This document shows positions 1 to 11,425 of a stretch of DNA of 64,000 bases, in pieces. Both the position numbers and the translations under genes were made by a program. Source of the DNA: Buxus sempervirens (lineage: Eukaryota > Streptophyta > Magnoliopsida > Buxales > Buxaceae); contig OX387192.1 of the NCBI GenBank assembly GCA_947561395.2, positions 36,477,520-36,541,519 on the forward strand. The letters are read 5' to 3'. The notes beneath the pieces are model-generated. The model saw only the letters and a list, made by a program, of their open reading frames with translations. It had not been told where the DNA came from and did no database searches. Within the stretch, counting starts at the first letter, position 1. The number at the start of each line of letters is the position of its first letter.

Positions 1-584
1 ACTTCTCTTCTCATATTTAAATTTGACATAGGACTGTTTATCTGTTTATCGGAGTGGGCCCTACAAATCTTCGTGCGTAGTTGACCATATAAAACCATGT
101 CTCACCAGGGTCCAAGAGGATATTGGATACGTATGGGTCAGCGGTAGAATAAAAAACGCACGGTTTCTGATTGAGAGGTACAGCTCCGTGGCTGTAATCG
201 AAGATGCACACTATCATAACCCCTGGAACGAACCCGAAGAACCGACTCAGCGCGCCTCAGCGTGAGTGACCATCGGTTCGGTGTTCACGATCTTCGCATT
301 TATCCATTTGAAGCCCTCAAATAAGGAAGGTTACAAAGGCACAGAAAAATCTTCCCCCCGCCCCTTTTCTCTATCTGGTTTGAATCACAACTCGCGATAA
401 CGTATCTGTTGTTGCAGGCGAGTGATTTGAGGTTCCTTTTGAAGGTTCATAGCTTCTGAATGTAAAATTTCATTAAGCGACCGTGTTAGAAAGGTATGGC
501 CTCCGATATAGGACCTCTCAGGTTACTTGTTAGAGGCAGCAGACGATCGATGCTTAGGGGGTTCGTTTTTCTATACAGGTCGAC
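1..584 (+). promoter_or_regulatory. Upstream and leader region of the PWWP gene
   Basis: No open gene is seen. The stretch ends in the leader of the downstream PWWP gene. A pyrimidine-rich segment around 345-380 and an acceptor-like TTGTTGTTGCAG ending near 418 make a leader intron possible, but no donor can be assigned with confidence. No clear TATA box was identified. Confidence 0.4.
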
Positions 585-3500
585 ATGATATATCTGATGG
601 ATACAGAGCGCGATTTGGATAAGGGATCTGGTGTTGCTGCTGATATTCCGTTCTTTAGGGTTGAATCCGCCGAACAAGAGCGGTTAGCAGTAGACGAGTT
701 TAACGAGCAGCGTATTAATGGTTCAAATGGAGTCTCCGACGGGAGGATTGGTGGAAGAGAAGGTTTAATGATGAGAACGGGGTCCGAGGAAGCTAGGGTT
801 TATCCGGAGCTCGATTCGGGGGAATTACAGAGTAGAAATGAAGTTAGGGTTTCGGAGGAAGGGCTTCCTAGCTTGCATTTCAACCGGGAAAACGATGATT
901 CTGCTGCTGCAAACGTTGAAACGGAGAAAGGAGGGTCTTACGGAACTGGAGTTTCATCCGAGATTACTTCTAAGGAAGCAGATGGTGACAATGGAGCCAC
1001 GGTTTCCGACGTCAAATCCGAGGGCCTTTCGGGTAATGTGAATAACGACGTATTTGCTGTTCAGAACAGCGGAGTGAAAGATTTGACGACTAAAGCAGAT
1101 GTTGGACCTGTGGTTGCTTCTGGAGAAACAAAGTGGGATCCGATGGCGATAAAGGAACAGATTGTTTCAGATTTTAATTCTCAGTATACTATGTTTAATG
1201 CTGGACAGATGCCTGAGGCACTAGGAGCGGAAACATTGAAGGCCTCGGGCTGTGGACTTGAAATGGGCGACATGGTATGGGGGAAGGTCAAATCTCACCC
1301 GTGGTGGCCAGGCCACATCTATACTGAAGCTTTTGCATCTCCTTCTGTACGCAGAACAAGAAGAGAGGGTCATGTATTGGTCGCCTTCTTCGGTGACAGC
1401 AGTTATGGATGGTTTGACCCATCGGAGCTTATCCCATTTGATCCTCACTATGCCGAGAAATCAAGGCAGACAAGCTCCCGGAATTTTGTCAAGGCTGCAG
1501 AAGAATCAGTTGATGAGGCCAGTAGGAGAAGTGCACTTGGGTTGACATGCCGCTGTCGGAACCCTTTCAATTTCCGGCCCACAAAAGTTCGGGGCTATTT
1601 TGCTGTTGATGTGGACGGATTTGAACCTGGAGGGATTTATTCACTGAAGCAAATAAAACAGGCAAGAGATAGTTTTCGGCCAGCTGAGACGCTTTCTTTC
1701 ATACAGCAGTTGGCAGTTACGCCTCGGAACGGTGACCATACAAGCATTGCTTGGATTAAGAATATTGCTACAGTTTTTGCTTACCGAAAGGCAGTTTTTG
1801 AAGAGTTTGATGAGACTTATGCACAAGCATTTGGGGTGCAGCCTGTGCGTCCTTCTCGTGATATAATGGCATTATGGGAGCAGTATGCCAAAGTCCCATC
1901 TCGAGGTATTGACATTTTCTACACTCTCTTTTTTCTGGTAATCTTTTGATGATTTGCATTACTAAATGCTGATGACATATACGAGCTTTCTTCAAAAGCA
2001 TTTGCATTCAATTCATTTCCTGTTGGTGTCATCTAATATAAATTTTTTTAAGTGAAAAGCGTGGAAACTCTGTTCAAACAGCCGTGTAACCCATAGTTCA
2101 TTTTTATTTGATGGTGCTCCTTGGCTGTTGGTACCATATTTTCTTGTTTTATTTTACCCATATATGTTCCAAAAGCTATTTTACACTTCTGCGAGCATTG
2201 GACATCCAGTCACTGGCAAAGTGCCACTTTTGCAAAGATTTTAGATTAATCAAGAAGCAGTGCAAACCAAAATGCTTAAAGCTCTGAAGATGGTTTGATT
2301 GCTTCAGCAACCCAGTTGATCAGACCATCCATGTTTTCATATATTGATGAGAACATCGGCAAAGTGGCAAACTAAATGCTTGAATATCTTGCTTGTGTCT
2401 CTTTCTTACTGTAAATGTGCAACAACCTTCATTGAATTAAGTGATATGATCTTAGTTAGTGTTCCTTTGCATTGTATGATGCTCTGCTGACAACTTGCGT
2501 AATATTGATACTTTCATGCAATTCACCAGTGTAAAAAATTGTCGATTCTACCCAGGGAAAGTAGGTATTGGATTTTGATCTGTTGTTGCAGGAAGCAAGA
2601 GATTCCAAAATTGAGAGAATGATGTTGCATATGGTGGGCTTTGAGTTTATTCAGTTTTTTGATCATGTATCTTGCCTTGTTGTAATGTTTTCTACTATTT
2701 GTTACAATTTGCAAGTAGAATCTGTTTAATTTTGCTTTTAAAAGTCTGGTTTACTTACCTTTTGTGTTCCTAGGGAAGTATAGGTCTGTTACCATTCTAC
2801 ATAAACAAAAGCTTTTAAGTTCTTTGATGAAGTTGTATATCCAAAAAGTTAAAATGGTGGAGTGCTTAGCCTTAGCCTCTCCTTTTTTTTTTTTAAATTT
2901 TGATTCGCAGTGATGCTTAGCCTCTCTATTTTTATTTTGATTTGTAGTGGTAAAATTTTATTTTTTACCCTGTTTCATCAAATTATGTTGGTTTATTGCC
3001 ATGTTTTTCATCGAGAAGGGAGGTATTGACAAGGATGTTGCACATAAAATTAGAGTTGGATGGCTTTATTTATTTATTTATTTTAGGGGGGGGGGGGGGG
3101 GGGGGTGGTTGTTTGGGGTCTTACGAGATTGATGTATCCCATTTAAAATGTAAGAACAATTTTTTGAAAAAGTTTGTAGGCCTGTTTTGATGTATGGATC
3201 CGAATGCCGGGCAATCAAAATGCATATGATGAGTGTTGTTGAGATGCAGATGTTGGTATGGATGCGTGAGATGGTCAGGAAAGATAAAATTAGGAATGAA
3301 CATATTTGAGAGTGGTTTGTTGTTGCCTAAATAAGTTATAAGGGAAAGTAAATATAGATGGGTGCAATCAAAGGATTTAAATCAGGTTCTCTATTCTTGG
3401 AAGAGCGGAAAGGTTTATCTCGTTATGAGGTACTGTGGAGTTTGACGCCAGCGGCAACCCTATGGTCATTATGGACAGAGAGAAACAAGAGAATTTTTGA

Positions 3501-6500
3501 CAATAGATCAAGAACTCCAAAGGGCCTTATTCCATTCTACTCTCAGATGCATCTTTCTTTGGGCATCAAGCACGGACGCTTGCAGGGGACTGAACCTTGG
3601 GGAAGCCTCTACGTGTGCAAACTTTAGGAATTGTAGAAGCCTTGTTCCTCTTATTTTTCTTGTACACTTTTGGTGTACATTTTCTTTGGACTATTTATTT
3701 CTCTTGATTTCATCTAATTCCTAATATTAATGATAAAAAAAAAAAAATTAGTCTAGATGGTTTGGCATGTAAAGTGTAGACCTATGGTAGTAGTTGTAAG
3801 GTGTGAGAATGCATTCATTGAAAAGTCTAAGAGGGCAAAGGTTGAGGCTTGAAAAGAATTTGGACGAAGTTTTTTGGAGTGGATTTGAATATCTGAACGT
3901 TGATTGAAGATGCGGCTTTTAATAATTGGGGTGGGGGAACAAAATTCACGTTGTCAACCCTAACTAGTTGAGATAAGGCATTTGGAATTGATTAATTGAT
4001 AAATTTTCGGTAAACTTGAAGTACAGAAAAACCATAAAAGAAAACCTGGGATGAAATGGAGCATTGCATTACAAGAGCAGGAAAGGAGGTGTTAGAAGCA
4101 TATAAATGTAAGCGTCATTATCGAAAGAAACTTGGTGGTGGAATGATTAGATCCAAGAATCTATTAAAGAGAAAATGATTTATTTTGATACTTGGTAAAT
4201 GAATAAGAACTATGGAAGCTTAAAAAAAATATTAAAAAGAAACAATAGTATGTTACTTGAGAAGACCATCACTATTTATGAAAATATATAAAATAAACTA
4301 GCTTTGACAGTGGATGTGAAATATTTATATAAATTGCAAGACTAAGGGAGAAGATTAGAGATTTTGATCAAGCCAGGTGCATTAAGAATGGGGACTTGAG
4401 AGTCCTAGTAGAGACTTAGGGGATCAAAGTTAGGTGGAGAAAAAACTTTCAAAAAATTACTAAATAGTGAAGGTGTACAGAGTTGCGTCTTTTGCAGTCT
4501 CAAGAGTTAAGTTCATAAGATCAGGGACTTCGAAGTCAAGGGGGCTTTAGCCAAGATGGAAATAAGGAAGGATTTAGTAATATATGGTTTTCCAATAGAA
4601 ATATGAAATTTTTTGGGATAGATCGGTATATTATTGTTGACCAAATTTGGTTGACTTTTTTGAGTTTTTGAGAAGAAAGAAATATGAAACAAATACATTA
4701 ATGTCATCTGGAATGTGCACGGTGTAAACCAAAGATCAAGTTTGAATTTTACTATCTCAATATTGATTATGAATGTTGGTATCAGCAGATTTTAAAGACC
4801 AACTTGCAGATATTACAAATATTTGCAGTTAATTTTTATTCGAAAACCAAAGTGCTTTTTTTAATCAAGGATAGATAGATTTAGATAGTTTCCTATTTGC
4901 TAACGAGCGGGTGGAGGATGGTTTTTCGTTCAGGAGAAGGCTAGTTCCTGTTTGTAAATTAGATCTTGAAAAAGCTTATGACCACGATGTATATCTCAAG
5001 AATGGCCCATTTCATATCTCGGTCTCCCTTTTGGAGGAAGGCCAAGGACGGGTAGTTTTTGGGATCTTGTTATTGAAAAGATGGATAAGAAGCTAGCTCT
5101 TTGATTGGAGGAAATTGGATACCTCCCGATGGATCTTGGCCTTGTGATTTTTGAGCCTGATTTCCCAAACCATCGTATTTAGACTCTTTGTCCACATGGA
5201 TCTGTTTTTTTTTCCATCTCTTTCTTAGAATTCCTTTACACCCTCATTGTGGCGTACGCTATTTCAATTTTAGCATCTTATGACCTAAATCACACAATTA
5301 CCAGAATTAGTAAGTCATCATGATATAAATTAAATACATGTAATGACACACACACACACATACACATATACACATATATACATGTTCATATATATATGTG
5401 TGTGTGTACACATATATATGTATCAAATCGGAATACATCATAAAACATTAGGTGCAAGTGAGAATCATAAATATCTCACTAATTAACATAAATCACAACA
5501 AGGTTCAAAAGAATTACAATGATCGTCAACTGGAATGTATAAACTAATTTATAACTCAAAATACAAACCAATCCGATTAATCCGATAAACCATATAATAT
5601 CATACCACAAGACTAATGAAAATAATGTCTCGCTAGAACTATAAACATTGCCTGAATTGCAAGTATACTAGTTAGGCTGGGATGCTAAGTTCCTAGATCC
5701 AAGATCACCACACACACACACACAAAATTTTTAGTAAAGTCCTTTCTACTGGGTAATACCAATCCTATCGCTCACATACTAGGAGGAAACTGGCTTATTA
5801 CAAAATCACAATAAAAATATGCAGGCTGATCCAGCTTCGCAACTACGATTAGTACGCCTCCTGTTCCTCTTATACTGATTAGCCTTCATGCATTAATATT
5901 TTAATTATCTTTTTATGCATACATACAAACTATTCATTATCAAAAACATATTAAGGATCTCATTGAGATCAAATAATTAAATTTATTTTTCTACCTTACA
6001 TACTAGTAAATTGCTCATATAAACAATCAAATTATTGCATGGCATAAAGACATTTAATTAAGGTGCAATATACACAATCCAAAACTAGAAAGATCAAGTG
6101 TGTGTTAATCTACAAAAATATGCGTATTTTTCCCAAAATAAGGTATAATACTATATAATGCAATTTAGGAATCATGCTAGTGGAATTTGCATGAAATTCA
6201 TAATACCAAGGGTAAACAACATTGTTTGAAACTTAACATACTCATATATTCAATAGTACTAGAGCATGGTAGGTACACACTGACTGTGTCAGGAGAGTCT
6301 GAATATCAACAAGTCGGATATAATCAGTTGTTTTAGGCACCATTGGGTTTTAATTTTCAAAATGAACATTTTGTTGGTAATACATGCAGGTTTGGTTGGT
6401 TGGTTTGTTTGTTTTCTCCTTTTCCGCTTTGTAATTGAAGCGCCAAAAGGAAAAAAAAAAAAAGGTAACACTTTTGCTGTTGAGGAGAAGCAATAAATCA

Positions 6501-9500
6501 TTGCTTTTCATAAAAGCAGAAAACTGTATTTTTTCACTTCCCTCAAAAATTTTTATGAAAAGATGTATTTTTTCTTATTGCTTCTTTACTTCCAATGACA
6601 ACTCTTTGAAAGCATACGTGTTAGGATTCATTAATCATATGTTTGGTTAGGTGGAAAACAGTGGAAAGAAAAGTTGAAAGGCATTTTTCTTTTCATTACT
6701 TTATTTTTGAGAGGAAAACTTGGAAAGCTGTTTAGTGAAAAAAAATGTAGCTCTTTTCGGCGGGCTCTCATTTTCCCATGAACCAAACATTAACATTTCA
6801 ATTGAAAGTCCATTTTCCTTCCCTTTCCTATAGATTCTGTCAAAATAAACACTCCCATAGGAATTTATGCTGGTAAAAGTTGTCGTTTTCATATCTAGTT
6901 TGCTATGAAGAAGATGGGAAGGGGGGTGTTTGTGTGCAATCAAGGATTTATTACTCATCAAAATAATTTATGCTGGTAATTATATACTTTTCATTTCCAT
7001 ATCTAGTTTGCTATTCACTAGCAACAATGATACATTAGAGTAAGGTTCGCTGTGCCGAGTTTGATGCAGCTCTGCCAATGGCCTGTCATGTTGTTGCGTT
7101 GGAATTTCTCTGACACTTGAAGAAAGAAAATTTAGGATAAATAAAAAAAATGATAAAAATTAATATTTTAAATATGCACAAATACACATTTAGTATATAT
7201 ATATATATATATGTCATTTATATGCAATTTGCCTCTTAACATCTGATGTCAAGATAGAAGAGATGGAGATTGTGGTTAGTCCGTGCCCCCGTATCCTGTG
7301 TGTGTGTGTGTGTGTTCCCCTCTCTCTCTCTCATTTTTTTGGGAGCATTTTGCTATTCACTTGACATGTTTATATTCATTTGTTTCTGTATCTTGGATTT
7401 CGTCTTTGGGTACCTACATGTACAGAGGTGCATCGCTATTTTCATAAAGTTGAAGAGAAGTTAATTTTAAGCTCTATTGTCTTTAACACCGTACATTGAT
7501 GGTTTTCCAGCTCCTCTGAGTGGTCCACTGGTGATTGCTGAAGCTCTTGGTGAAAGGAAGATCTCCACAAAACCTGGAAAAATAAAAGAGCACTTGAAAA
7601 AGGACAAATATTTATTCAAACGGAGAGATGAACCTACTGATCATAGGGCACATCATATAGACCATAGCCAATTAAGTCTCCGAGCCCCATCAACCTACAA
7701 AGAGGGGTCAGCAGTTTTAGCAGCTGGTGATTATGTTCTCCAAAGGAGACCTGCAGCTTTATCTACAAAGTCTCAGATTCCAATGAAGCAGGAAGGAGTT
7801 GTCAGCAATGAGGGTACAACCTTGTCTCAAGGTGTAGATGGTAAAGAAGCTGTAAGCATAGACAGGAAATCGGTGGTTACAAGTTCTAGCTTGGCTGATG
7901 CTCAGGCGAACGTTGACCAGAATGGATCATGGGCCAGATTTTCTTTTGGGTTTTCAATGACACAATCTCCAGTCTGCACTGGGAATTTTGTTGCACAAGG
8001 TCCTGGAGATGCTAAGCCACACCATAGTGAAGATATTGGTGCTGCGCAGGATATGAAAGCGAAACTGGGATTGGATCCACCTGTAGTTCCTATGATCGTG
8101 GGCGATTATGGATCTGAATTTTTTGGAAAATCGGAATCTACTGGTGCAAGAGATGGTTTGAACCAGTCGCTTCAGAAGGAAGGAGAAGCAATGCTTGACC
8201 CTAATCGTGATGAAAGTGCAGAACTAGTTAATACATCTAAAGGGCTTGTACAACCTAAGCCAACGCAAACAATGAGAGCTGGGGATCTATGGGGACTGGA
8301 TAAGGTGTTGGATTATGGCAGTGGTACACATCCATTACCTCATAATGTCAACGTTTCTGGTAAGGTTGTTGAAGCTGGAATTGACAGTGTAATAAAGAAG
8401 GAAAAGGTTCTTAAGCACCCCACAGATTACTTGGACCCCAAAAAATTATCTTTGGGGGAGAAAAAAAGGAAAAAGAAAAAGAAAGAACCTAACTTGGAAA
8501 AAAAGCTGGATCATCCGCCGAAGCGTCTGAAAATTGCAAAAGACAAGGAGTCAGTGAGGAAATCAGTAGGAAAATCTGTTAGTATTGGTCTGGTTTCTAG
8601 GGAGACCTCACAGGTAGACCAGGAGAGGAAAGGAGATGGAGCTGGCTGTAGCTTCGGCTTGGATTCTGTGGCGACACCACCTATTGTTGATACGGGAAAT
8701 ATTGAGGTTGAACTCCCACAGTTGGTGGGTGACCTGTTAGCTCTTGCTCTTGATCCCTTTCATGGTTTGGAATGGAACAGTCCTGCAATGGTACGTCAGG
8801 TGTTCTTGCGATTCCGATCCCTTGTTTACCAGAAAAGCTTGGTTCTGTCCCCCCCATCAGATTCTGAACCTTGTGAAGCTTCTGCTGGTATGCCTGTAGC
8901 CGTTACAGGGGTCGCTGAAACCCTCCCCAGCGTGGACATGAAGGATGTTCCCACCACTCCAAAACCGCAGAAACAGATTCATAGACCTGATGATCCCACA
9001 AGATCTGGCCGGAAGCGTAGCATTTCTGATCGCCAGGAAGAGAAGTCAGCAAAGCGGATGAAGAAACTGAGTGAGCTGAAGTCATTGGCTACAGAAAAGA
9101 AGGCTGGGAAGGGGAAGAGTCCGGAAACTCAGTCAGGAGAGCAGAAAGAGAGTGGCGTAATTGCCCCGACAAAGAATATCAAGCCAAAGCCCAACTCCGT
9201 CAAGAAGCTGGAACTGGCACCTAGGGTGGCAGAACCTGCAATGCTGGTTATGAAGTTCCCTCCTAGAACAAGTCTTCCATCTCCGGCGGAGCTGAAAGCT
9301 AGATTTGCACGGTTTGGACCACTAGATCACTCGGGCACGCGTCAATTTTGGAAATCATCGACCTGTCGGGTAGTATTCAAGAACAAGTCTCATGCACAGG
9401 CAGCACTTGACTATGCAGTTCGAAACAATTCCCTTTTTGGCAATATGAAGGTGAGGTTCCACCTGAGGGACATGGAAGTTTCAGAATCTGGAAGAGGACA

Positions 9501-10080
9501 GGCCGAAGACACTTCTGATGAGGCCCTCCTGGTGAGGTCCCAGGGTGCCAGTGACTTGGCTGACGAGGGAAGGCCAGGATCGGTTGAGCAGCGGTCTCTG
9601 CAGTCATCCATCCAGCTGAAGTCTTGTTTAAAGAAGCCTTCTGGGGATGAATCTGGGATGGCTGTGGGGGTCCCAAGGGAAAGCCCACGTGTAAAATTCA
9701 TGTTGAGTGGGGAGGAAAGTAGTGGGGGAGGGCATGTGGTGGGTAGTAGTAGCAACAACATCAACAACAACGGTGGTAATGCAGATAGTGGTGCATCATC
9801 ATCATCACCATCTTCTCTTGCAATGGATGTTAATAGTAAGAACTTTCAAAAGGTCATTCCACAACATCAGATGGTTCATATTCGCCCTCTCAATATAGAT
9901 GTGCATGAGAATCATGGAGTTGCTCATTTTTCCAAAGCTCATCATCATATGCATTTTAGTGAAGTAGAGTCCAACAACATGGACATTTCTCATCAGATGT
10001 TAAGCCTTCTGATGAGGTGCAGTGACATTGTTGCCGATGTGAAGTGTTCATTAGGATATGTGCCTTACCACCCCATCTGA
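585..10080 (+). CDS. PWWP domain-containing protein, PDP family
   Basis: Two coding exons, 585-1905 and 7511-10080, join in phase (G|CT gives Ala) to about 1,296 aa. A PWWP domain starts near residue 226; HPWWPGH at 238-244 is the signature. PWWP domains bind methylated histone tails and DNA, and plant PDP proteins associate with MSI4/FVE to influence H3K27 methylation and flowering (family knowledge). The large second exon encodes a Lys-rich nuclear-localisation-like cluster near residue 757, an RRM-like fold at about 1018-1097 (starting LVMKFPPRTSLPS) and the family-typical C-terminus with ISHQMLSLL and GYVPYHPI. The donor at 1906 (GAG|GTATTG) and acceptor at 7510 (TTTTCCAG) restore family sequence, APLSGPLVIAEALG. 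The start at 585 is the first in-frame ATG; a second at 597 is equally plausible. The 5.6 kb intron is full of LINE fragments. Confidence 0.9.
3086..3105 (+). repeat. G20 homopolymer
   Basis: An uninterrupted run of about 20 G lies in the PWWP intron. Its exact length is likely to be unreliable in any assembly. Confidence 0.9.
3175..3990 (+). mobile_element. RTE-type LINE fragment, interrupted by an L1 insertion
   Basis: Conceptual translation near 3183-3307 resembles the C-terminal part of plant RTE reverse transcriptase (LMYGSECWAIK, then KDKIRNEHI). The reading resumes after 3760 (RWFGHVKCRPM), and a typical RTE 3' end (GGAACAAAATTCACGTTG...) follows near 3930-3985. Stops and frameshifts show it is dead. 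The gap between the halves is filled by the L1 piece at 3362-3747. Confidence 0.65.
3362..3747 (+). mobile_element. 5'-truncated L1-type LINE 3' end with poly(A) tail
   Basis: A reading frame contains LWSLWTERNKRIFDN, the motif of the zinc-binding/C-terminal region of plant L1 reverse transcriptase, followed by a 3' UTR and a tail of about 13 A ending near 3747. Similar sequence ending in TAGATGG lies on both sides (3351-3361 and 3748-3760), consistent with a target-site duplication. Confidence 0.7.
4025..4480 (+). mobile_element. Second RTE LINE fragment
   Basis: Translations such as MEHCITRAGKEVLEAYK and REKIRDFDQARCIKNGD-like readings (with frame shifts) match the segment between endonuclease and reverse transcriptase of plant RTE elements. 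It lies downstream of the RTE 3' end at 3990, so it is a separate or rearranged copy. Confidence 0.5.
4690..5160 (+). mobile_element. L1-type LINE remnant (endonuclease start and RT pieces)
   Basis: VIWNVHGVN near 4703-4730 resembles the start of the L1 APE endonuclease. VCKLDLEKAYDH near 4950-4985 is the reverse-transcriptase active-region motif, and EKMDKKLA follows near 5080. The body between the two domains is mostly missing, so this is an internally deleted remnant. Confidence 0.6.
5346..5420. repeat. (CA/TA/TG)n microsatellite
   Basis: Alternating CACACA, ATATAT and TGTGTG tracts form a compound dinucleotide repeat in the PWWP intron. Shorter (CA)n, (TA)n, (GT)n and (TC)n tracts occur near 5709, 7195, 7297 and 7320. 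Confidence 0.85.
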
Positions 10081-11425
10081 TGAGGCCTAATGTGATAATA
10101 GGACGGCCAATAGTGGGTAGCAGTGGATGTGGATGTGGATGTGGACGGAGAAAAAGAAAAGAAAAATGAATCACAACCCATGTTATGCAAGTTGTGGCCC
10201 ATCTGAGGTGATGATCAGTCAAAATTGCATGGGGTGCTTCATCAAGTAACCGTCTGGGCAGGGTCATATTGTTTGGATTGAATGCCTCAAAAGAATGTAC
10301 GGTTGTTATTAACTTGCCCTTTTTTTCTTTTTCCTTTTTTTTTTTCTTTTTTTTCCCTCTTTCCTTTTTTTTTACTCCCATTTAAGCCTTCTTCCGTTTT
10401 CTTCATGGGTTTCGGGGTCTTGTACATGCTGACGTTCTCCCACATGATATTTGTAGTATCTATTATGGCGTGTGTTACAACCACATAGAGAGCTCCGGAG
10501 GGGTGCTGCTTGATCCAACAACCCGGTAAAGGTAGGACCAAAGGAGCTGGTGGAAAATGGTTAGTTCTTGACGGGAACTGTCTTATAAATCTCTTCCTCT
10601 GTCCCTCGTGGTGACCATTGACTAACGGTCAAGCTGTGGCGATTATAAAGCCGGAAACCCCCTTGGGTTGTGGAGGTGGTTGCCGGAATTTGATTCATTG
10701 ATTCATGATCATTCGGGCGTGTTCGTTGTGTGGGGCCTCTCTTGAAGTACGTGTTTAATCGACCTGTTACATATTTTAATATCTTATTATTATAGCCTCC
10801 AATACGAAAGATGTTGAGTTAAATAGTTTCCAATTGGCAGTTGCGGACTGGATTAAAACTATGCACTCGGATTAAGTGTTAAGGTTCTTTAACTCACGGA
10901 GCCGGTTTGGCCATTGCGGCAAAAGAATATGCCTTTTGCACTGCTTTTTTAAGTAGGGCACCGCCGTGGTGTTACGGTTCTATTGAAATCAAACGAACTT
11001 ATAAAGTAATATGGGCTAAACGTATCAACTATATAACCACGCGCCACGTTGTCATTGTCCATCTGGGGCAAAGCAATATTTCAACGATAGAGCGGAATCA
11101 AAGGGAGGAAAGGGGCTACCAGCGCGGCCGATCCTCCGGGCGTGATCATAATGGCTTTCCCCCCGTTGAGAATGTTTAGATTGAGCCATAGTTACTGTAC
11201 ATCCATACCTTTTAACTATACATCCATACCTTAGTAAGGGCGAATGGACCACACCACAGCACCGCGAGCATGGGCCACCACACCCGTGGTAGTCAGTCTT
11301 TTACTCTTCCGCACATCGAGTTCATCTTCTCTCGCGATTAGGGTTCCTCATTGTCCTCCTCAGAATCTCTCTCGATAGTCTTAATTATCTCTGATAATCT
11401 TCTGAAATTCCAACCGGATCTTTCC
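10081..11425. other. Spacer between the PWWP and ATG18 genes
   Basis: This holds the PWWP 3' UTR and the ATG18 upstream region. Visible features are a hexamer repeat GTGGAT near 10122-10146, a long T/C tract at 10316-10376, and a duplicated CATCCATACCTT near 11200-11232. No gene is supported here. Confidence 0.6.

Noticed and set aside
10316-10376. Pyrimidine tract as a promoter or terminator signal
   Set aside because: It is a low-complexity T/C run in the PWWP 3' region with no supporting motif.
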